Assembly (NCBI GenBank): GCA_040902535.1
Contig: JBBDXD010000003.1
Location: 30,018 to 94,017 of the forward strand
Direction of reading: 5' to 3'
Length of the DNA stretch: 64,000 bases
Source: Dehalococcoidia bacterium
GTDB taxonomy: Bacteria > Chloroflexota > Dehalococcoidia > DSTF01 > JACRBR01
The notes under the pieces are model-generated. The model saw only the letters and a program-made list of their open reading frames with translations. It did not search any database and was not told the origin of the DNA. Below, in pieces: positions 18,381-26,953 of the stretch. Within the stretch, counting starts at the first letter, position 1, and every line of letters starts with the position of its first letter. Both the position numbers and the translations under genes were made by a program.

Positions 18381-18929
18381 TTGGAGCAGCAGGGATTCAC
18401 GGTCTGGTTTACCGGACTTTCCGGCGCCGGCAAGACGACCATCGCGGACGCTATCGAGCCGATCCTGCGCGAGCGCGGCATCACAAAGCTCGAAAAGCTG
18501 GACGGCGATGTCGTCCGCACGCACCTGAGTAAGGGGCTCGGGTTCAGCAAGGAAGACCGCGACACGAACATCCGCCGCATCGGCTGGGTCGCCGAAGTGC
18601 TGACGCGCAACGGCGTCTGCGTGCTCGCGTCGGCGATCTCGCCTTACCGCGAGATCCGCGATGAGGTGCGCGCCAACGTCGGCAACTTCGCCGAGGTCTA
18701 CGTCAAGTGCTCGATCGAAGAGCTGACGCGCCGCGACGTCAAGGGCCTCTACGAAAGAGCGCTCAAGGGCGAGATCGCGAACTTCACGGGCGTCAGCGAC
18801 CCCTACGAGCACCCGCTCAATCCCGACGTCATGGTCGACTCAGAGACCGAAGACCTGGACGAAAGCGTCGCCAAGGTGCTGGCAAGGCTCGAAGAGCTTG
18901 GCTTCGTGCCGGTCGGCGCCACCGCGTAA
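18381..18929 (+). CDS. cysC: Adenylyl-sulfate kinase
   Basis: This 182-residue kinase phosphorylates APS to PAPS. The P-loop GLSGAGKT is at residues 12-19. The family motifs [21 protein letters not shown] and [12 protein letters not shown] follow in order. I chose TTG at 18381, nine bases after AGGAGG; the length then matches the family. The preceding 125 bp after cysH have no gene. Because the neighbouring reductase looks APS-specific, PAPS made here may feed sulfotransferases rather than assimilation. Confidence 0.9.
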   Translation: MEQQGFTVWFTGLSGAGKTTIADAIEPILRERGITKLEKLDGDVVRTHLSKGLGFSKEDRDTNIRRIGWVAEVLTRNGVCVLASAISPYREIRDEVRANVGNFAEVYVKCSIEELTRRDVKGLYERALKGEIANFTGVSDPYEHPLNPDVMVDSETEDLDESVAKVLARLEELGFVPVGATA

Positions 18930-18980
18930 GACACCAGTAGCCGCGCGATCCTTCGCGCGAGGACGGAGCGCTGCACACAC

Positions 18981-20156
18981 ATGGCTGATGGAGTGGAACA
19001 GGGATTGATCGCACCGCACGGCGGCAAGCTCAACCCGAGAGAAGTACAGGGCGCCGCCGCGCGCGCGCTCGAAGAAAAAGCGCAGTCGCTGCCGAAGCGC
19101 GTGCTCAACTCGCGCGAGACATCGGACCTGGAACTGCTGGCGAGCGGCGGCTTCAGCCCGCTCGATGGCTTCATGACGCAGGCGCAGTACAAGAGCGTCG
19201 TCGATAGCATGCATCTGCCCGGCGGACTGCCGTGGTCCATCCCGGTGACGCTCAGCGTCTCGAAGGAGCAGGCGAACACGATCAAGGACGAACTCGCGCT
19301 CACCGACGCCGCCGGCGATGCGCTGGCGGTGCTCACCGTCGAGGACACGTACGAGTACGACCGGCAGCACGAGGCGCAGTCCGTCTACCGCACGACCGAA
19401 GAAGCGCACCCCGGCGTTGCCGCCGTCTACGCCCAGGATGACGTGCTCGTCGGCGGCTCCGTTCAGGTCTTCCGCCGTCCCGCGAACCCGACGTTCCCGC
19501 AGTACCGCCTCGACCCTGCCCGGACCCGCGCCGCTTTCGTAGAGCGCGGCTGGAAGAAGGTCGTCGGGTTCCAGACGCGCAATCCCGTACACCGCGCCCA
19601 CGAGTACATCCAGAAGTGCGCGCTGGAGATCACCGACGGCCTGCTGCTGCACCCGCTCGTCGGCGACACGAAAAGCGACGACATCCCGGCTGAAGTGCGC
19701 ATGGAGTGCTACACCGTCCTCCTCGACAACTACTACCCGAAGGACCGCGTCCTGCTGTCCGTGCTGCCCGCCGCGATGCGCTACGCCGGCCCGCGCGAGG
19801 CGATCTTCCACGCGATCATGCGCAAGAATTACGGCTGCTCGCACTTCATCGTCGGGCGCGATCACGCCGGCGTCGGCAACTATTACGGCACCTACGACGC
19901 ACAGCTAATCTTCAGCGAGTTCGATGCCCAGGCGCTCGGCATCACGCCGCTCTTCTTCGAGCACACGTTCTTCTGCAAGGCGTGCGAGGGCATGGCGTCG
20001 AGCAAGACCTGCCCGCACGGCGCCGATGAGCGCGTGTCATTGTCCGGCACCCAGGTGCGCGAGTTCCTGTCGAAGGGCGTCGAGCCGCCGCACGAATTCT
20101 CGCGGCCCGAGGTCGCGCGCGTGCTGATCGCCGCGGAGCGGGCGAAGGTCGGCTGA
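18981..20156 (+). CDS. sat: Sulfate adenylyltransferase (ATP sulfurylase)
   Basis: This 391-residue single-chain ATP sulfurylase makes APS from sulfate and ATP. The active-site motif [10 protein letters not shown] is at 198-207 and GRDHAG at 293-298. A cysteine cluster near the C-terminus (FCKAC and KTC) probably binds zinc. The N-terminus and [10 protein letters not shown] segment are standard for the monofunctional enzyme. No APS-kinase domain is fused; cysC is a separate upstream gene. Its stop shares a base with the ATG of the next membrane protein (TGATG). Confidence 0.93.
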   Translation: MADGVEQGLIAPHGGKLNPREVQGAAARALEEKAQSLPKRVLNSRETSDLELLASGGFSPLDGFMTQAQYKSVVDSMHLPGGLPWSIPVTLSVSKEQANTIKDELALTDAAGDALAVLTVEDTYEYDRQHEAQSVYRTTEEAHPGVAAVYAQDDVLVGGSVQVFRRPANPTFPQYRLDPARTRAAFVERGWKKVVGFQTRNPVHRAHEYIQKCALEITDGLLLHPLVGDTKSDDIPAEVRMECYTVLLDNYYPKDRVLLSVLPAAMRYAGPREAIFHAIMRKNYGCSHFIVGRDHAGVGNYYGTYDAQLIFSEFDAQALGITPLFFEHTFFCKACEGMASSKTCPHGADERVSLSGTQVREFLSKGVEPPHEFSRPEVARVLIAAERAKVG

Positions 20157-21286
20157 TGGACGCCGGGCGCGCACACGAGGCTGCGCTGCCCGCGCCTGCC
20201 GCCGAAGGCGAGCGTCACCTGAGCGTGCCCGCGCCCACGTGGCGCATCGTCGCAGGGATAGCGTTGCGCGCCGTCTACGTCATCGTTGCGGTCGCCGTCT
20301 TCGTCTTCGCGCTGCAGACGCTGAAGTCCGGCGCCGGCGCGCTGCGGCCGATCCTCGACGGCTTCGACGCGCAGGGCACGGCGAACATCCTCGGCCTCGG
20401 CTGGCTCGGCTCGTATGCCGTCCTCAGCGGATCGCCAGTCGCGGCCATCGCCCTCAGCCTGTTCTCAGACGGCGTCATCTCGGACACCGAAACCTTCGCC
20501 ATGATCAACGGCTCGCGCATGGGCGCGTCGTTCATCGTGCTGTTCGTCGGATTCCTCTACTGGGTGCGCGGCAAGCGCAATCCCGATGGCCTGTACATCG
20601 GCGTTGTCGCGCTGCTGACGGCGTTTAGCCTCTGGGGCCCGGTGATCCCGCTCGGCCAGCTCATCCTCAACGAAGGCTGGTTCGATGGCGTGCGCTTCGG
20701 CAGCCCCGGCGTCCTGACGTCGGTCGTGGACGTCGTCTACGACCCGATGATCGAGCGCATGGACACGCACCTGCCGCGGCTCGCGATGTTTGGCATCGGC
20801 GTCGTCGTGCTGCTGCTCAGTTTCAGCATCTTCGACCGCGTGCTGCCGAACCTCGACCAGCCCGGCGAGCGCTTCGAACGTGCGTCCGAGTTCTTGCACC
20901 GCCGCTACGCGATGTTCGTCTTCGGCATTCTCGTCACGCTGATGACGTTGTCGGTGTCGCTTTCGCTCACGATCCTCGTGCCGCTCACGCTCAAAGGCTA
21001 CGTCAAGCGCGACAGCATCATCCCGTACGTGATGGGCGCAAACATCGCGACGTGGATCGATACGCTGTTCGCCGGACTGCTGCTCGACACCCCGCGTGCG
21101 TTCACGATCGTGTTCGTGCAGATGGTGACGGGGGCGGGCGTGTCCTTGTTCGTACTCGTATTCCTGTACGAGCCGTACAAGCGCGCGATCTTGCGCCTGT
21201 CGCACCTCGCCGTGCGCGACCGCCGTGGCTTCGCCGTCTTCCTGGGCGCCGTGCTCATCGTGCCGGCGCTCCTGCTCGTCGTATGA
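20156..21286 (+). CDS. Na/Pi-cotransporter-like membrane protein, candidate sulfate transporter
   Basis: This is a 376-residue polytopic protein with about eight hydrophobic segments. Two internally related loops, LSGSPVAAIALSLFSDG with INGSRMGASF, and GANIATWIDTLFAGLLL, resemble the repeated half-motifs of the Na+/phosphate cotransporter family (GANxGT type). Translational coupling to sat and the absence of any other transporter in the operon suggest it imports sulfate. That substrate is inference from context; phosphate or another anion is not excluded. Confidence 0.75.
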   Translation: MDAGRAHEAALPAPAAEGERHLSVPAPTWRIVAGIALRAVYVIVAVAVFVFALQTLKSGAGALRPILDGFDAQGTANILGLGWLGSYAVLSGSPVAAIALSLFSDGVISDTETFAMINGSRMGASFIVLFVGFLYWVRGKRNPDGLYIGVVALLTAFSLWGPVIPLGQLILNEGWFDGVRFGSPGVLTSVVDVVYDPMIERMDTHLPRLAMFGIGVVVLLLSFSIFDRVLPNLDQPGERFERASEFLHRRYAMFVFGILVTLMTLSVSLSLTILVPLTLKGYVKRDSIIPYVMGANIATWIDTLFAGLLLDTPRAFTIVFVQMVTGAGVSLFVLVFLYEPYKRAILRLSHLAVRDRRGFAVFLGAVLIVPALLLVV

Positions 21287-21405
21287 CCGCTAGCGACGGT
21301 CACGTCGCAGGCATCAGCACCTTCGTCTTCGACGCCAACCGCCAGATCAGGCATATGTCCGCCTACTTCGACGTTGTCGCAGTAGCAGCCGCGATGCGTG
21401 CATAA
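21283..21405 (+). pseudogene. Short remnant resembling a SnoaL/NTF2-like C-terminus
   Basis: A 40-codon frame overlaps the previous stop (ATGA). The sequence HVAGISTFVFDANRQI then YFDVVAVAAA resembles the final two strands of SnoaL-like proteins (gv.vF.fd..gkI...r.YfD). The other ~90 residues of that fold are missing. It is probably a gene fragment; a chance frame is possible. Confidence 0.35.
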
Positions 21406-21413
21406 TGTGAACC

Positions 21414-22175
21414 ATGCGCCGGTTGTTACGCCGCACCCTGCCGTTTGCGGTGCGGTGGCGCCTTCGCGAGTTGGTTCGTCGGGCCGGTGATGCGCGCTGC
21501 GGCGTGCGATTCGCCACATCGGGTGTCGACGCACCGCCGCGATCATTCCTGGTCTGCGAGTACGCGCTTCCGCTCGTCTGCTATCCCGGCCAGGAGGCGG
21601 CATTCGCCGCGAAGCGTTCGAACATCGAACTTGCGTTGCACAGCATCGATGGCATGCTGGTGCAGCCCGGAGAGACCTTATCGTTCTGGAAATGCGTCGG
21701 ACCTCCGACGGTTCGGCGTGGCTATGGCGTCGCCGCCGCGCTGAAGGACGGCGAGCTAACGTCCGAGGTCGGTGGCGCGATCTGCTTCGTCTCAACCATC
21801 CTCTACAACGCTGCGCTGTTGAGCGGCATGACCGTCGTCGAGCGCTACGGCCATAGCGTCGATTCCTACGGCGATGCCCGCTACTTCGAGCTCGGACGCG
21901 ACGCCGCCGTCGAGTACGCGTATCGCGACTTTCGCGCGCGCAACGATTTCGAAGATGACCTGCAGCTACGTGCCTGCCTCGACGACAGCATGGCGGTGAT
22001 CGAGGTGCGATCGACCCGGGACCTCCACCTCTGCGTCGAGCTAGACGTGCGGTCGGCAAAGAAGCGCGCCAATGGCGAGTTCGCAGTCAACACTGTCCGC
22101 CATCTCCTCGTCGATGGTCGGGCGCGGACCGACGACCTGGGGATCACGGTCTATCGCCATCCACCGGTCCAGTGA
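21414..22175 (+). CDS. VanW-like protein
   Basis: This 253-residue protein shows the VanW-family pattern: [12 protein letters not shown] (around 80), [13 protein letters not shown], a glycine-rich [16 protein letters not shown] and [21 protein letters not shown] then completes it. The family occurs in vancomycin-resistance clusters and in many other bacteria, but its reaction is unknown. The N-terminus is basic with no clear signal peptide. No other resistance-type genes are adjacent, so I assign only the family. Confidence 0.82.
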   Translation: MRRLLRRTLPFAVRWRLRELVRRAGDARCGVRFATSGVDAPPRSFLVCEYALPLVCYPGQEAAFAAKRSNIELALHSIDGMLVQPGETLSFWKCVGPPTVRRGYGVAAALKDGELTSEVGGAICFVSTILYNAALLSGMTVVERYGHSVDSYGDARYFELGRDAAVEYAYRDFRARNDFEDDLQLRACLDDSMAVIEVRSTRDLHLCVELDVRSAKKRANGEFAVNTVRHLLVDGRARTDDLGITVYRHPPVQ

Positions 22176-22251
22176 CGATGCCCCCCGTTCCGCCAAACCC
22201 CCGCGTTCGCTAGCATCCACCGGCAACCAACGCGACGCCACAGGAGATCCC

Positions 22252-23139
22252 ATGTCCGTTCTCGTCAACAAGGACACGCGCGTGCTGGTGCAGGGCATCA
22301 CCGGCAAGGAAGGCTCCTTCCAGACGCAGCGCTGCATCGAGTACGGCACGAAGGTCGTCGCCGGCGTCACGCCCGGCCGCGGCGGCGAGAAGACGGACCA
22401 GGGCGTGCCTGTCTTCAACACCGTGTCGCAGGCCGTCCGCGAGACCGGCGCCGAATGCGCGCTGATCTTCGTGCCGCCGCCCTTCGCCGCCGATGCGATC
22501 CTTGAAGCAGCCGACGCCGCAATCCCGCTCGCCGTCTGTATCACGGAAGGCATCCCGACGCTCGATATGGTGAAGGTGAAGCGCGCGATTACCGGTGGCA
22601 AGACACGCCTCATCGGCCCCAACTGTCCCGGCGTCATCACCGCCGGCGAGTGCCGCGTCGGCATCATGCCCGGTCACGTCTTCTCGACGGGCAGCGTCGG
22701 CGTCGTCTCGCGCAGCGGCACGCTGGTCTACGAGGCCGTCGATCAACTCACCCGGCGCGGCATCGGCCAGACAACCTGCATCGGCGTCGGCGGCGACCCC
22801 ATCATCGGCACGACTCAGCGTGAAGCGCTCGAACTGCTGAACGGCGACGACGACACCGCCGCCGTCGTCCTCATCGGCGAGATCGGCGGCAGCGCCGAGC
22901 AGGACGCCGCGGACTACATCAAAAAGCACATGCGCAAGCCCGTCATCGCCTTCATCGCCGGCTCGACGGCCCCGCCCGGACGCCGCATGGGCCACGCCGG
23001 CGCCATTATCTCAGGCAACACCGGCACCGCCGACGCGAAGAAGTCCGCCCTCGGCGACGCCGGCGTCACCATCAGCGACTCCCCCGCAGAGATCGGCGCC
23101 ACCACCGAACGCGTACTCCGCGAACGTGGCCTCCTGTAA
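22252..23139 (+). CDS. sucD: Succinate-CoA ligase, alpha subunit
   Basis: This 295-residue subunit carries the phosphohistidine, His 248 in GRRMGHAG. The CoA-binding N-terminal Rossmann domain begins [13 protein letters not shown] and contains IGPNCPGVI. It converts succinyl-CoA to succinate with nucleoside triphosphate formation in the TCA cycle. ATG 22252 follows AGGAG. The beta subunit gene (sucC) usually lies directly upstream; here it is absent from the window, so it must be encoded elsewhere. Confidence 0.93.
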   Translation: MSVLVNKDTRVLVQGITGKEGSFQTQRCIEYGTKVVAGVTPGRGGEKTDQGVPVFNTVSQAVRETGAECALIFVPPPFAADAILEAADAAIPLAVCITEGIPTLDMVKVKRAITGGKTRLIGPNCPGVITAGECRVGIMPGHVFSTGSVGVVSRSGTLVYEAVDQLTRRGIGQTTCIGVGGDPIIGTTQREALELLNGDDDTAAVVLIGEIGGSAEQDAADYIKKHMRKPVIAFIAGSTAPPGRRMGHAGAIISGNTGTADAKKSALGDAGVTISDSPAEIGATTERVLRERGLL

Positions 23140-23216
23140 CTCCCCTGCTCACTGTCCTCTTCTATTCCGCCTGCCGCGCGTGCCCCGTTCGATCGGCTCG
23201 TCCTCCCTTTATCGAC

Positions 23217-23545
23217 CGCGGGCTTTCAGCCCGCGCGGCTCACCCGCACAGCCGGCGGTTGGCGAGCACACGCGCAGAGAGCTGCGAAACCGGAGTGCTT
23301 GTCGCGTGCCGCTGATTCATTATCCGAGCGCGGGCTTTCAGCCCGCGCGGCTCGCACGCAGAGCGGCCGATGGCCAGCACGCGCGCAGAAAGCTGCGCAG
23401 CCGGGAGCGCTTGTCGCGTGCCGCTGATTCATTATCCGAGCGCGGGCTTTCAGCCTGCGCCGCTCGCACGCACAGCGGCCGATGGCCAGCACGCGCGCAG
23501 AAAGCTGCGCAGCCGGGAGCGCTTGTCACGTGCCGCTGCTCCGTG
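23217..23545. repeat. Three tandem copies of a 112-bp repeat with a REP-like core
   Basis: The core cgcgggctttcagcccgcg begins at 23217, 23329 and 23441, exactly 112 bp apart; the third has one change (cctgcg). Each unit continues with a conserved arm containing gccagcacgcgcgcag and cttgtcgcgtgccgctg. Units two and three are nearly identical, and the first is more diverged. No gene is supported in 23140-23580. Confidence 0.85.
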
Positions 23546-23580
23546 AAACGGCTAGCATTTCGCCACGCCGGGAGGGACTC

Positions 23581-24534
23581 ATGCCACTCAACAACGACAA
23601 CACCACGCTCACACCCCGCACGTCGTTCGAAGACGCGCCGTCACTGGCATTCGACTTCGAAGGCGTCCGCATCGGCGTCGCCGAGTACGACGAAGGCCCC
23701 ACCGGCTGCACCGTGATTGCGTTCGACAAACGCGTGATCTCCGCATCCGATGTCCGCGGCGGCTCGCCGGGCGTGTTCATGGCGGACGCCGGCAACTGCA
23801 ACGCGATCTGCTTCTCCGGCGGCTCCCTGCTCGGCCTCGAAGCGATCGCCGGTGTCGCCTCCGAGATCTACGCGATGAATGGGCACAAGCCCGGCTGGGA
23901 GCACATCCCATGCGTGCAGGGCGCGATCCTCTTCGACATGGCCGGCCCGAACAGCGTCTACCCGGATAGCGCGCTGGGACGCGCCGCAGTCCGCGACGCG
24001 AAACCCGGCGTGCTGCCGCTAGGGGCGCGTGGCGCCGGACGCAACGCGCGCGTCGGCAAGGGCCTCGGCTGGAACATGAGCGAGCCCGCCGGACAGGGAG
24101 GCGCATTCGCGCGGTACGGCGAGACGAAGATCCTCGTGCTCACCGTCGTCAACGCGATCGGCGCCATCGTCGACCGCGCCGGCCGCGTCGTTCGCGGACA
24201 CCTCACCAACAGAGGCGCCCGCGTGCGCATCGAAGAGGATCTTGCGCGGCGCATGCACGCTGCGCAGCAGGCGCCCGGCGGCGCGCCCGGCAACACGACG
24301 CTCACCGCCGTCATCACCAACCAGCGCGTCGGCGGCCGCGACCTGCAACAACTCGCACGCCAGGTCCACGCGTCGATGGCCCGCGCCATCCAGCCGTTCC
24401 ACACGATCAACGACGGCGACGTGCTCTTCGCCTGCAGCACCTGGGAAGTCCAGAACGACGCGCTCCCCACGATGGCGCTCGGGGTCCTCGCGTCCGAACT
24501 CGCGTGGGATGCCGTGCTGGCGTCGTTCTTCTGA
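23581..24534 (+). CDS. P1 family (DmpA/S58) peptidase
   Basis: This 317-residue N-terminal nucleophile hydrolase of the DmpA/aminopeptidase family is probably a self-processing precursor. Autocleavage in the family occurs before a Ser or Thr; here the segment PGNTTLTAVITN places the candidate nucleophile at Thr 239 or 240. That would give chains of about 238 and 79 residues. GGSPGVFMADAGNCNAICF and GGSLLGLEA form the conserved N-terminal core. ATG 23581 follows GGGAGGG. It may release N-terminal residues from peptides or amides; the substrate is unknown. Confidence 0.88.
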   Translation: MPLNNDNTTLTPRTSFEDAPSLAFDFEGVRIGVAEYDEGPTGCTVIAFDKRVISASDVRGGSPGVFMADAGNCNAICFSGGSLLGLEAIAGVASEIYAMNGHKPGWEHIPCVQGAILFDMAGPNSVYPDSALGRAAVRDAKPGVLPLGARGAGRNARVGKGLGWNMSEPAGQGGAFARYGETKILVLTVVNAIGAIVDRAGRVVRGHLTNRGARVRIEEDLARRMHAAQQAPGGAPGNTTLTAVITNQRVGGRDLQQLARQVHASMARAIQPFHTINDGDVLFACSTWEVQNDALPTMALGVLASELAWDAVLASFF

Positions 24535-24541
24535 CCGCCCC

Positions 24542-24666
24542 GGTCATTCAGAGCGAAGCGAAGAATCTCTCCGCACACGATCACCGCAATCACACCAGAG
24601 CGTCGCCAATGCCCCACAACAAGCTCCCCCTCTCCGCTCGGCGGAGAGGGGGTTGGGGGGTGAGGT
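24542..24666. repeat. One ATTCT-class repeat and one CCCCCTCTCCG hairpin repeat
   Basis: gtcattcagagcgaagcgaa followed by gaatc (24542-24567) is a copy of the array unit at 1310. At 24624-24666 lies a 43-bp element with arms CCCCCTCTCCGC and CGGAGAGGGGG, then a G-rich tail ending gtgagg. The same element occurs at 45385, 56820 and 63140. This element ends 20 bp before the manganese riboswitch. Confidence 0.8.
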
Positions 24667-24685
24667 CCACCTTGCTACGCTGATC

Positions 24686-24819
24686 GCACCAAGGGGAGTA
24701 ACCGGACCGCATACGGTCACCACGGTCGTCAATACGCGCGAGACCCAGCGCCGGCCGTGGAGCGAGAGCCTTCTCGTCGGTGAGACCTTGCCACATCGTT
24801 TGATGCGGCAAGGGTCACC
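24686..24819 (+). promoter_or_regulatory. yybP-ykoY manganese riboswitch
   Basis: The conserved aptamer elements occur in order. AAGGGGAGTA (24691-24700) is the 5' P1/L1 strand. A GACC/GGTC hairpin follows. A helix CCACGG/CCGTGG (24720-24725 with 24755-24760) encloses the L3 signature TCGTCAATACG and CCGG. A CGAGA/TCTCG hairpin comes next, then GGTGAGACCTTGCC (24779-24792) closing P1. The 3' strand can instead pair with GGCAAGGGTCACC (24807-24819), a hairpin extended by CATC/GATG, giving a mutually exclusive switch. GGGAAGGA and the ATG follow, so control is probably translational. Known members sense Mn2+ and turn gene expression on. Confidence 0.93.
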
Positions 24820-24841
24820 GCCATGACGGGAAGGATTTTTC

Positions 24842-25129
24842 ATGCTCGACAGACTCTTCGACATGCTGGGTGGTGGCGACGATGACGGCGACGACCGCGA
24901 TCGCCGCCGCCGTCAGCCGCAGCAGGGCGGCATCCGCGGCTTCATCGCCGGCCTCTTCGGCGGCGACGATGATGACGACGGCTCCTACGACGACCGCCGC
25001 GGCGCACGAGACGACCGCCGCCGCTACGACGATGATGATGACGACGACGACGAATACGCGCGAGGCCGTGGCCGGCGTCGCCGCGACGGCGACGATGACG
25101 GCGGCGGCCTCGGCTTCGGCGACGACTGA
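24842..25129 (+). CDS. Asp/Arg-rich small protein under a manganese riboswitch
   Basis: This 95-residue protein is dominated by acidic runs (DDDGDDRD, DDDDDGSYDD, YDDDDDDDDEY) alternating with Arg-rich runs. Two short hydrophobic-aromatic segments, MLDRLFDMLGGG and GIRGFIAGLFGG, could be amphipathic helices. It lacks a known domain. The Asp clusters could bind divalent cations, and the manganese riboswitch directly upstream suggests a role in metal buffering or tolerance; that is inference. The start follows GGGAAGGATTTTTC. It is not a TerC, MntP or P-type ATPase, the usual targets of this riboswitch. Confidence 0.8.
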   Translation: MLDRLFDMLGGGDDDGDDRDRRRRQPQQGGIRGFIAGLFGGDDDDDGSYDDRRGARDDRRRYDDDDDDDDEYARGRGRRRRDGDDDGGGLGFGDD

Positions 25130-25215
25130 CGTCCGCGTACGTCCACGCCGGTAACGCGGCGGGTGTAAGATCCACCCGCCATGAGCCGCGCCGCCGTCGA
25201 CACGCAAGCGCCGCA

Positions 25216-25731
25216 ATGAACGCCCGCGAAGGCCTCGCGATCCGCCCCGCGCACGAGCGCGACCTGCCGCGCCTGACCGAGATCTACAACCACTACGTGC
25301 TGAACACGGCCATCACGTTCGACATCGAACCGTACACCACGGAGATGCGCCGTCCCTGGTTCACACAGTTCCGCGCAACGGGGCCGCACCGCCTGCTCGT
25401 CGCCGAAGCCGACGGCACGGTCGTCGCCTACGCCGGCACGCACCAGTTCCGCACGAAAGCGGCATACGACACCAGCGTCGAAGTGACGATCTACTGCACG
25501 CCCGACGTCACCGCGCGCGGCATCGGCACCGCGTTGTACGCCGCGCTCTTCGACGCCGTCCGCGACGAAGACATCAACGCATTCATCGCGGGCATCACGC
25601 TCCCCAACGATGCGTCGGTCACGCTCCACGAACGCTTCGGCTTCCGCCCCGCGGGTGTCATGCACTCCATCGGCCGCAAGTTCGACCGCTACTGGGACGT
25701 CGGCTGGTATGAGCTGGTCGTCCGACGATAG
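25216..25731 (+). CDS. GNAT N-acetyltransferase, phosphinothricin-acetyltransferase type
   Basis: This 171-residue acetyl-CoA-dependent acetyltransferase carries the markers of the Pat/Bar subgroup. They are EIYNHYVLNTAITFD at residues 22-36, an acetyl-CoA loop VTARGIGTALY near 97, and LPNDASVTLHERFGF followed by GRKFDRYWDVGWYE near the C-terminus. The family acetylates phosphinothricin, methionine sulfoximine or other small amines. The native substrate is uncertain and resistance is not implied. It lies 86 bp after the Asp-rich gene without a visible terminator between. Confidence 0.88.
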   Translation: MNAREGLAIRPAHERDLPRLTEIYNHYVLNTAITFDIEPYTTEMRRPWFTQFRATGPHRLLVAEADGTVVAYAGTHQFRTKAAYDTSVEVTIYCTPDVTARGIGTALYAALFDAVRDEDINAFIAGITLPNDASVTLHERFGFRPAGVMHSIGRKFDRYWDVGWYELVVRR

Positions 25732-25749
25732 TCGCTGGCACGCTCGCGG

Positions 25750-26811
25750 CTACGCCGCCTCATCGGCCGGCACCGCCTTCGGAGCCGGATTGCCGAACGA
25801 GAAGACGTCCGCCCACGTCAGTCGCAGCGCGTACAGCGAGATCACGCCCATCACCGTGATCGACGCGATGTTGAAGATGTGCGCGGCGATCGCGAACGCC
25901 CCCGCCGGCCCCGCCGCGACGCCCAACGCCTTCACCAACTCCGTGATCGCCACCTCGTACGCGCCGATGTTCGACGGCGCGATCGGCACCGCGCTGATCA
26001 TATTCGCCGCGATCATGATCAGCATCCACGCCGGCATCGACAGGTGTATGCCGAACGCCAGCCCGAACAGCGCGAACATCCCTACTTCGAGCAGCCAGAT
26101 CGCGAATGAAAGCGCCATCGCCTGCGCGCCCAGCCGCAGGTCGCGAAATACCGCAAGCCCGTCGATGAAATGCGGCACGGCTTCTTCGAGCAGCAGTCGC
26201 GGCGGGTCCGGCAGCAACGGGATGAACCCGCGCTGCGTCCACCCTTCCGAAAGCTTCAGGTGCGAGAGCGGGATCACCGCCAGCACGGCCCCCGTGATCA
26301 GACCCAGCAAGCCCCAGAAGATCTCCGTCGGAAAGCCTTCGATGTTGATCAGCGCCAGCCCGATCAGCCCCAATACCGCGAACGCAATGCCATCCAGCAG
26401 CGATTCGGTCGCGAAGACCGTCGCCGCCAGCCGGGCGCGGCTCACGTCGTAGCGCTGCGCCGGCACCTGCACGCGGATCAGGTCGCCGATCCGCGCCGGT
26501 ACGATGTTGTTCGCCATGCACGACACCATGAAGATGCCGAAGAGCTGCGCCAGCGGGATCTGCGCGAACGTCGACATCATCAGGCCCCAGCGCTGGGCGA
26601 CGAGCAGCTTCGACGCGCCGAACAGCACGATCGCCGGCGCGATGTACACGTAGTTCGCGGATCGCAGCGCATCCCATGCGTCGCCGAGGTCGACGCGCCA
26701 GAAGAGGAAACCCAGCAGGGCAAGGCTGACAGCCGTGCGGATGAGCAGGCGCGGCTCGATGAGGCGTAGCATCCTGTACAGGTACCTCGCAGCCAACCGT
26801 ACCATAGCCAC
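25750..26811 (-). CDS. Lysylphosphatidylglycerol synthase TM-region (UPF0104/AglD-like) membrane protein
   Basis: This is a 353-residue polytopic membrane protein with about eight hydrophobic segments. The family signatures are SCMANNIVPARIGDLIRV (near 96-113) and SAVPIAPSNIGAYEVAIT (near 278-295), each with the conserved Pro/Gly-rich PARIGD or PSNIGAYE core. The family is thought to flip or transfer lipid-linked groups, as in MprF N-terminal domains and AglD. The specific lipid is unknown. A start three codons downstream is possible. It is convergent with the acetyltransferase (18 bp) and divergent from the next gene. Confidence 0.88.
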   Translation of the reverse strand: MAMVRLAARYLYRMLRLIEPRLLIRTAVSLALLGFLFWRVDLGDAWDALRSANYVYIAPAIVLFGASKLLVAQRWGLMMSTFAQIPLAQLFGIFMVSCMANNIVPARIGDLIRVQVPAQRYDVSRARLAATVFATESLLDGIAFAVLGLIGLALINIEGFPTEIFWGLLGLITGAVLAVIPLSHLKLSEGWTQRGFIPLLPDPPRLLLEEAVPHFIDGLAVFRDLRLGAQAMALSFAIWLLEVGMFALFGLAFGIHLSMPAWMLIMIAANMISAVPIAPSNIGAYEVAITELVKALGVAAGPAGAFAIAAHIFNIASITVMGVISLYALRLTWADVFSFGNPAPKAVPADEAA

Positions 26812-26874
26812 CCGGCGCTCCTACCGGCTGTTTGGCCGTCGCGCTAACCTGAACTACCGAGCCAGAAGCGCTGC

Positions 26875-26903
26875 TTGGCACAGGCGCGCTCATAGCCTAT
26901 AAC
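26875..26903 (+). promoter_or_regulatory. Promoter of the DRE-TIM synthase gene
   Basis: TTGGCA (26875-26880) and TATAAC (26898-26903) are spaced 17 bp. The predicted start lies about 45 bp upstream of the ATG at 26954, which follows AAGGGAG. Confidence 0.65.
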
Positions 26904-26953
26904 AATCACAGGTATAGAAGACCTCTTGGCGAATGAATCCGAAGGGAGCGAGT

